A stretch of 64,000 nt of DNA. Origin: Thermus caldifontis (GTDB lineage: Bacteria; Deinococcota; Deinococci; Deinococcales; Thermaceae). Of the stretch, positions 61,339-64,000 are shown one piece after another. The stretch covers positions 183,645 to 247,644 of the forward strand of contig NZ_QGMX01000003.1 in assembly GCF_003336745.1 (NCBI RefSeq). Direction: 5' to 3'. The first letter of the stretch is position 1; every line of letters begins with the position of its first letter. Under the pieces are notes generated by a model, which did not search any database, had not been told where the DNA came from, and saw only the letters and a program-made list of their open reading frames with translations. A program made the position numbers and the translations under genes.

Positions 61339-61737
61339 TCAATGGAATAGCGCCCGTATGGCCCTTTCCAGCTCTTCCCCCGTTTTGCGGTCCAGGGTGA
61401 GCTTGACCTTCAGGGCCACCCGGAGGGCTTCCTCCTCGAGGCTCTCCCGGCTTTGGCATCCCTCCAGCCGGGCTACAAAAGGTTCCGCTTTGGGGCCGAG
61501 CCGGGTCTTGAGGAGGCCCACCAGCTTCTGGCAAAGCTCCCTGGCGCCCTCCACGGGCAGGATCAGGCCCCGCTTGAGAAGGGCAGCCAGGATGACGTAG
61601 GCTTCCTCTCCCAGGCCGCTTTCCCGCATCACCTCCTCCTCGGTGCGCCGACCGTCGCAGAGGGTGTAGACCCGCCACTCCTCGGGGGTGGGCTTCCAGT
61701 CGGTCTCCGGAGGGTTGGGGTTACGGCGGAAGACCAT
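61339..61737 (-). CDS. Small winged-helix-like protein, unknown
   Basis: 132 aa. PTPEEWRVYTLCDGRRTEEEVMRESGL followed by EEAYVILAALLKRGLILPV is the helix pattern often attached to DUF4388 proteins in signalling. A helical tail has one Cys (LEGCQS). Converges toward the AGCS gene. Together with the DUF4388 gene 1.4 kb away it may form a signalling pair, which is inference. Confidence 0.6.
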   Translation of the reverse strand: MVFRRNPNPPETDWKPTPEEWRVYTLCDGRRTEEEVMRESGLGEEAYVILAALLKRGLILPVEGARELCQKLVGLLKTRLGPKAEPFVARLEGCQSRESLEEEALRVALKVKLTLDRKTGEELERAIRALFH

Positions 61738-61739
61738 GG

Positions 61740-62024
61740 CTACAAGGAGGCCACGATGGCGTCCACCAGGCGCAGGACCAGATAGACGAAGACCGCTCCC
61801 AAGAGGAGGATCAGGGAAAGCAGGAAGAGGAGAAGGCTACTGGGCTCGCTCCAGGTGAGGATCAGGACCACCAGGTAGGCCACGGCGAAGAAGACGATGA
61901 GCCCTAGCATCTGCCCGCCCCTTTCTCCCATGACCCCTCCGGGGATGGCCCGCTTCAGCCGGAAGCCGTAGAGGACGTTGTACGCCATTACCAGGAGACC
62001 TGCCAACAGCAAGAGCTTTTCCAT
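61740..62024 (-). CDS. Small membrane protein, three helices, unknown
   Basis: 94 aa with three transmembrane helices (about 3-20, 41-58, 62-88) and a short basic loop GFRLKRAIPGGVMGERGG. Directly upstream of the winged-helix-like gene (2-nt gap) and downstream of the 92-aa gene, so part of a four- to five-gene minus operon. Not recognised. Confidence 0.65.
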   Translation of the reverse strand: MEKLLLLAGLLVMAYNVLYGFRLKRAIPGGVMGERGGQMLGLIVFFAVAYLVVLILTWSEPSSLLLFLLSLILLLGAVFVYLVLRLVDAIVASL

Positions 62025-62033
62025 GGCTCCATT

Positions 62034-62312
62034 TTAGCTGCTCCATTCCCGGATAGGTATAAGCTCACCCCCCTCAACGCTTTTGCGCACGGGGCGGTAG
62101 CGGGTGTCGAACCAGATTTCCAAGACTGCCCGGTCCAGGCTTTGGGGGGCCACGATTTCCTTGCGCACGTAATAGCCTCCCTCCACGGGGCTTATCTCCG
62201 TGGCTTTGGAGAGCCTGAGCTCCACCACCTCGCCGCTTTTTGTGCGCACCCGGACCCGGAAGGCCAAGGAGCCTTCGGGCTTCACGTGGGGGTCTTTGCG
62301 AAGGAACCACAC
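62034..62312 (-). CDS. Small soluble beta-rich protein, unknown
   Basis: 92 aa, no signal peptide. Beta pattern: SLAFRVRVRTKSGEVVELRL, GGYYVRKEIVAPQS, VLEIWFDTRYRPVRKSVEGG. Not recognised. It follows the ybaK-like gene by 1 nt and precedes the 94-aa membrane protein by 9 nt. Confidence 0.65.
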   Translation of the reverse strand: MWFLRKDPHVKPEGSLAFRVRVRTKSGEVVELRLSKATEISPVEGGYYVRKEIVAPQSLDRAVLEIWFDTRYRPVRKSVEGGELIPIREWSS

Positions 62313-62313
62313 C

Positions 62314-62787
62314 TTAGGCCTCCTTTAAATCCGCCACCCGGGCCCCTGTGAGGGCCAGGAGCTCTCCGGGGGTCAGGGAGAAGAGGGTGTTTGGCGTACC
62401 CCCTGCGGCCCAGACCCGGGGGTAAGCCAGAAGGTCCTCATCCAGAAAGGCGGGAAGGGGGGTTGGGTGCCCCACGGGGGGTACCCCGCCGATGGCGTAA
62501 CCGGTAAGGAGGCGCACCTCCTCGGGGGTGGCCCGCCGGAGGGTCTCGCCCGCCGCCCTTTGGGCCTTGGAGAGGTCCAGGCGGTTTCGGCCGCTTACCA
62601 GAAAGAGATAGGGCCTGGTTCCCACAAAGATCAGGCTTTTTACGATCTGCCCCACATGGGCTCCCACGGCCTCAGCGGCCTCTTGGGCGGTGCGGGTGGA
62701 GGCGGGGAGCGCCACCACCCGCAGGTGGGCGTACCCCTTTTCCTCCAGGGCATGCTGTACCCTTTTTGCGGAAGGGGGAAGGCTCAT
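62314..62787 (-). CDS. YbaK/ProX-type aminoacyl-tRNA deacylase
   Basis: 157 aa, editing-domain protein that hydrolyses mischarged Cys-tRNA(Pro) or Ala-tRNA(Pro). GAHVGQIVKSLIFVG has the catalytic Lys; RLDLSKAQRAAG, TGYAIGGVPPVGHPTPLP and ARVWAAGGTPNTLFSL are family segments. ATG overlaps the M20 stop by 4 nt. Confidence 0.9.
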   Translation of the reverse strand: MSLPPSAKRVQHALEEKGYAHLRVVALPASTRTAQEAAEAVGAHVGQIVKSLIFVGTRPYLFLVSGRNRLDLSKAQRAAGETLRRATPEEVRLLTGYAIGGVPPVGHPTPLPAFLDEDLLAYPRVWAAGGTPNTLFSLTPGELLALTGARVADLKEA

Positions 62788-63899
62788 AGGGCGTAGAGGA
62801 GTTCCGCCAGGAGGGCGGTGCGCCTGGGGATCTCCGAGACCACCACGTACTCGGTTTTCTGGTGGGCATCGCCCCCCAGGAGGCCGAGGCCATCCAGGGT
62901 GGGCACCCCCAAGGCGGCGGTGAAGTTCCCATCCGATCCCCCACCCACCCGCCCTGGGCGCAGGGAGAGGCCCAAGGCCTCGCCGATGGCCCTAGCCTTC
63001 TCAAAGAGGGCCAGGCTTTCCGCGGTGGGCTCCATGGGGGGGCGGTTTAGTCCCCCAGAAAGTTCCAGCCTAGCCCCAGGGAGGACAGGGGTCAGATGTT
63101 TTAGGCTTTCCTCCACCCGCTTCACCTCCTCTAGGGTCCAGGCCCTGAGGTCGATTTCCACCCAGGCCTCCTCCGCCACCACGTTGCTCACCGTACCCCC
63201 CGCCACCACGTTGGGGCCTAAGGTGGTGCCCTTCTCCCGATCCTCGAGGGCCGCCACCCTCACGATCTGATGGGCAAGCTCCAGGATGGCGTTCACCCCC
63301 TTTTCCGGCTCCACCCCCTGGTGGGCGGCCTTGCCCAGGGCCTTAAGGCGGTAGAGCCCCACCCCTTTTCGGGCCACCTTGGGATCCCCTTCCGCCGTGG
63401 GGGGCTCCAGGACCAAAACGGCCCGGGCCTTCTTCGCTGCCGCCTCAATCAGGGGCCGGCTTTCCTTGGAGCCGATTTCCTCGTCGGGGGTAAAGAGGAT
63501 TTCCAAAGGGGGAAGCGTCCTTCCCGTGGCCTCCGCGTGGCGGAGGGCATAGAGCAGGGCGATAATACCCCCCTTCATGTCGTAGACCCCGGGGCCTACC
63601 GCCCGGTCCCTTTCCAGGCGGAAGGGCTCGGGGAAGCTTCCCTTAGGGTGGACGGTGTCGTAGTGGCAGAGGATGAGGACCGGGGCCCCATCCCCTTCCC
63701 GCTTCAAAAGGAGGATGGGGCCTAGGGGGGTATCCTTACGGGAAAGCCGCCCCTGGAGAGGCCCGAAGGCCTCTTCCAGGAAAGCGGCCGCTTCCTGAAG
63801 GCCCTTCGGGTCCTTGGAGGGGGATTCCCGGCGCACGAAGGCCTCGAGGTCCTTTAAAAACTCGGGTAGCTTTGCCTGCATCCAGGCTAGGGTTTCCAT
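62784..63899 (-). CDS. M20-family metallopeptidase (glutamate carboxypeptidase-like)
   Basis: 371 aa. Zinc motifs LILCHYDTVHP, GPGVYDMKGG, TPDEEIGS (catalytic Glu), LEPPT, and a C-terminal GGSDGNFTAALGVPTLDGLG with the H of GGDAHQKTEY. It belongs to the CPG2-like group. Leaderless promoter candidate CATAAT ends 6 nt before the ATG. Confidence 0.9.
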   Translation of the reverse strand: METLAWMQAKLPEFLKDLEAFVRRESPSKDPKGLQEAAAFLEEAFGPLQGRLSRKDTPLGPILLLKREGDGAPVLILCHYDTVHPKGSFPEPFRLERDRAVGPGVYDMKGGIIALLYALRHAEATGRTLPPLEILFTPDEEIGSKESRPLIEAAAKKARAVLVLEPPTAEGDPKVARKGVGLYRLKALGKAAHQGVEPEKGVNAILELAHQIVRVAALEDREKGTTLGPNVVAGGTVSNVVAEEAWVEIDLRAWTLEEVKRVEESLKHLTPVLPGARLELSGGLNRPPMEPTAESLALFEKARAIGEALGLSLRPGRVGGGSDGNFTAALGVPTLDGLGLLGGDAHQKTEYVVVSEIPRRTALLAELLYAL

Positions 63900-63905
63900 G
63901 GGCCC

Positions 63906-63911
63906 ATTATG
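63906..63911 (-). promoter_or_regulatory. Leaderless -10 box of M20 metallopeptidase
   Basis: CATAAT on the minus strand, GGGCCC, then ATG at 63899. Confidence 0.5.
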
Positions 63912-64000
63912 ACCTAACCCTACGGGGCCTGGTGCCTCTGAACCTGGACAGACACATGTGAGACGCCAGATGGAATAAAAAGAGGGGAACCGACCCGTTG

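Noticed and set aside
63912..64000. Possible insertion-sequence end or new gene at the right edge
   Set aside because: The last 89 bases contain only short motifs (for example TGGACAGACACA) and no inverted terminal repeat can be tested without the flanking sequence.

Overview
The window is a high-GC, densely packed bacterial chromosome segment that reads as Thermus. It carries an SLH-domain S-layer porin (slpA), a Thermus-type Ap6A hydrolase (ndx1), an M29 aminopeptidase and many genes whose -10 box lies 6-7 nt before the start codon, as in leaderless transcription. Proteins resemble T. thermophilus homologues but are not identical to those I remember, so it is probably another Thermus species. 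I see no insertion sequence, prophage or CRISPR array.

Layout. 1-2.6 kb: the end of fabI and two small VapBC-type toxin-antitoxin pairs around a glutaredoxin gene. 2.6-8 kb: zapE, deoB, the c-di-AMP pair cdaA-cdaR, def and fmt. 8-10.4 kb: an unrecognised two-gene membrane unit. 10.5-10.75 kb: tRNA-Gln, tRNA-Glu, tRNA-Glu. 10.9-14.7 kb: trxB, a DUF4127 protein and a GAF-GAF-HD-GYP protein. 14.7-19.7 kb: divergent glmS (with a leader I read as a glmS ribozyme) and slpA (with a structured leader). 19.8-27.9 kb: uvrB, a degenerate E2-like protein, an M29 peptidase, an ABC exporter, SRP RNA followed by two perfect DnaA boxes, a CoA-transferase and an orphan sugar-type permease. 27.9-34.7 kb: paired lipoproteins, rarA, typA, ndx1, a gamma-carbonic-anhydrase-like protein and folE.

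34.7-43.5 kb is the most unusual part. A six-gene minus-strand cluster encodes a secreted subunit, a PapD-like chaperone, a second secreted subunit, a 1037-aa outer-membrane barrel with usher-like layout and two lipoproteins. A divergent SARP-like regulator lies beside it. I read this as a divergent chaperone-usher-like surface fibre system. Hairpins after the first subunit gene suggest it is made in excess of the rest.

43.5-53.1 kb: ROK kinase, M20 peptidase, rlmB, UspA, LOG, VOC and HAD proteins, Uma2, an AmmeMemoRadiSam pair and a SWIM protein. 53.1-56.7 kb is accessory: a cysteine-rich secreted protein, a frameshifted acyltransferase, a frameshifted alpha/beta hydrolase and a HEPN-MNT pair whose HEPN gene carries two compensating frameshifts. 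56.7-64 kb: two tRNA-Ser genes, sfsA, a ZIP transporter, an esterase, a DUF4388 protein, an AGCS symporter, small unknowns, a YbaK-type deacylase and an M20 peptidase.

Calls come from motif recognition by eye; no database search was run.
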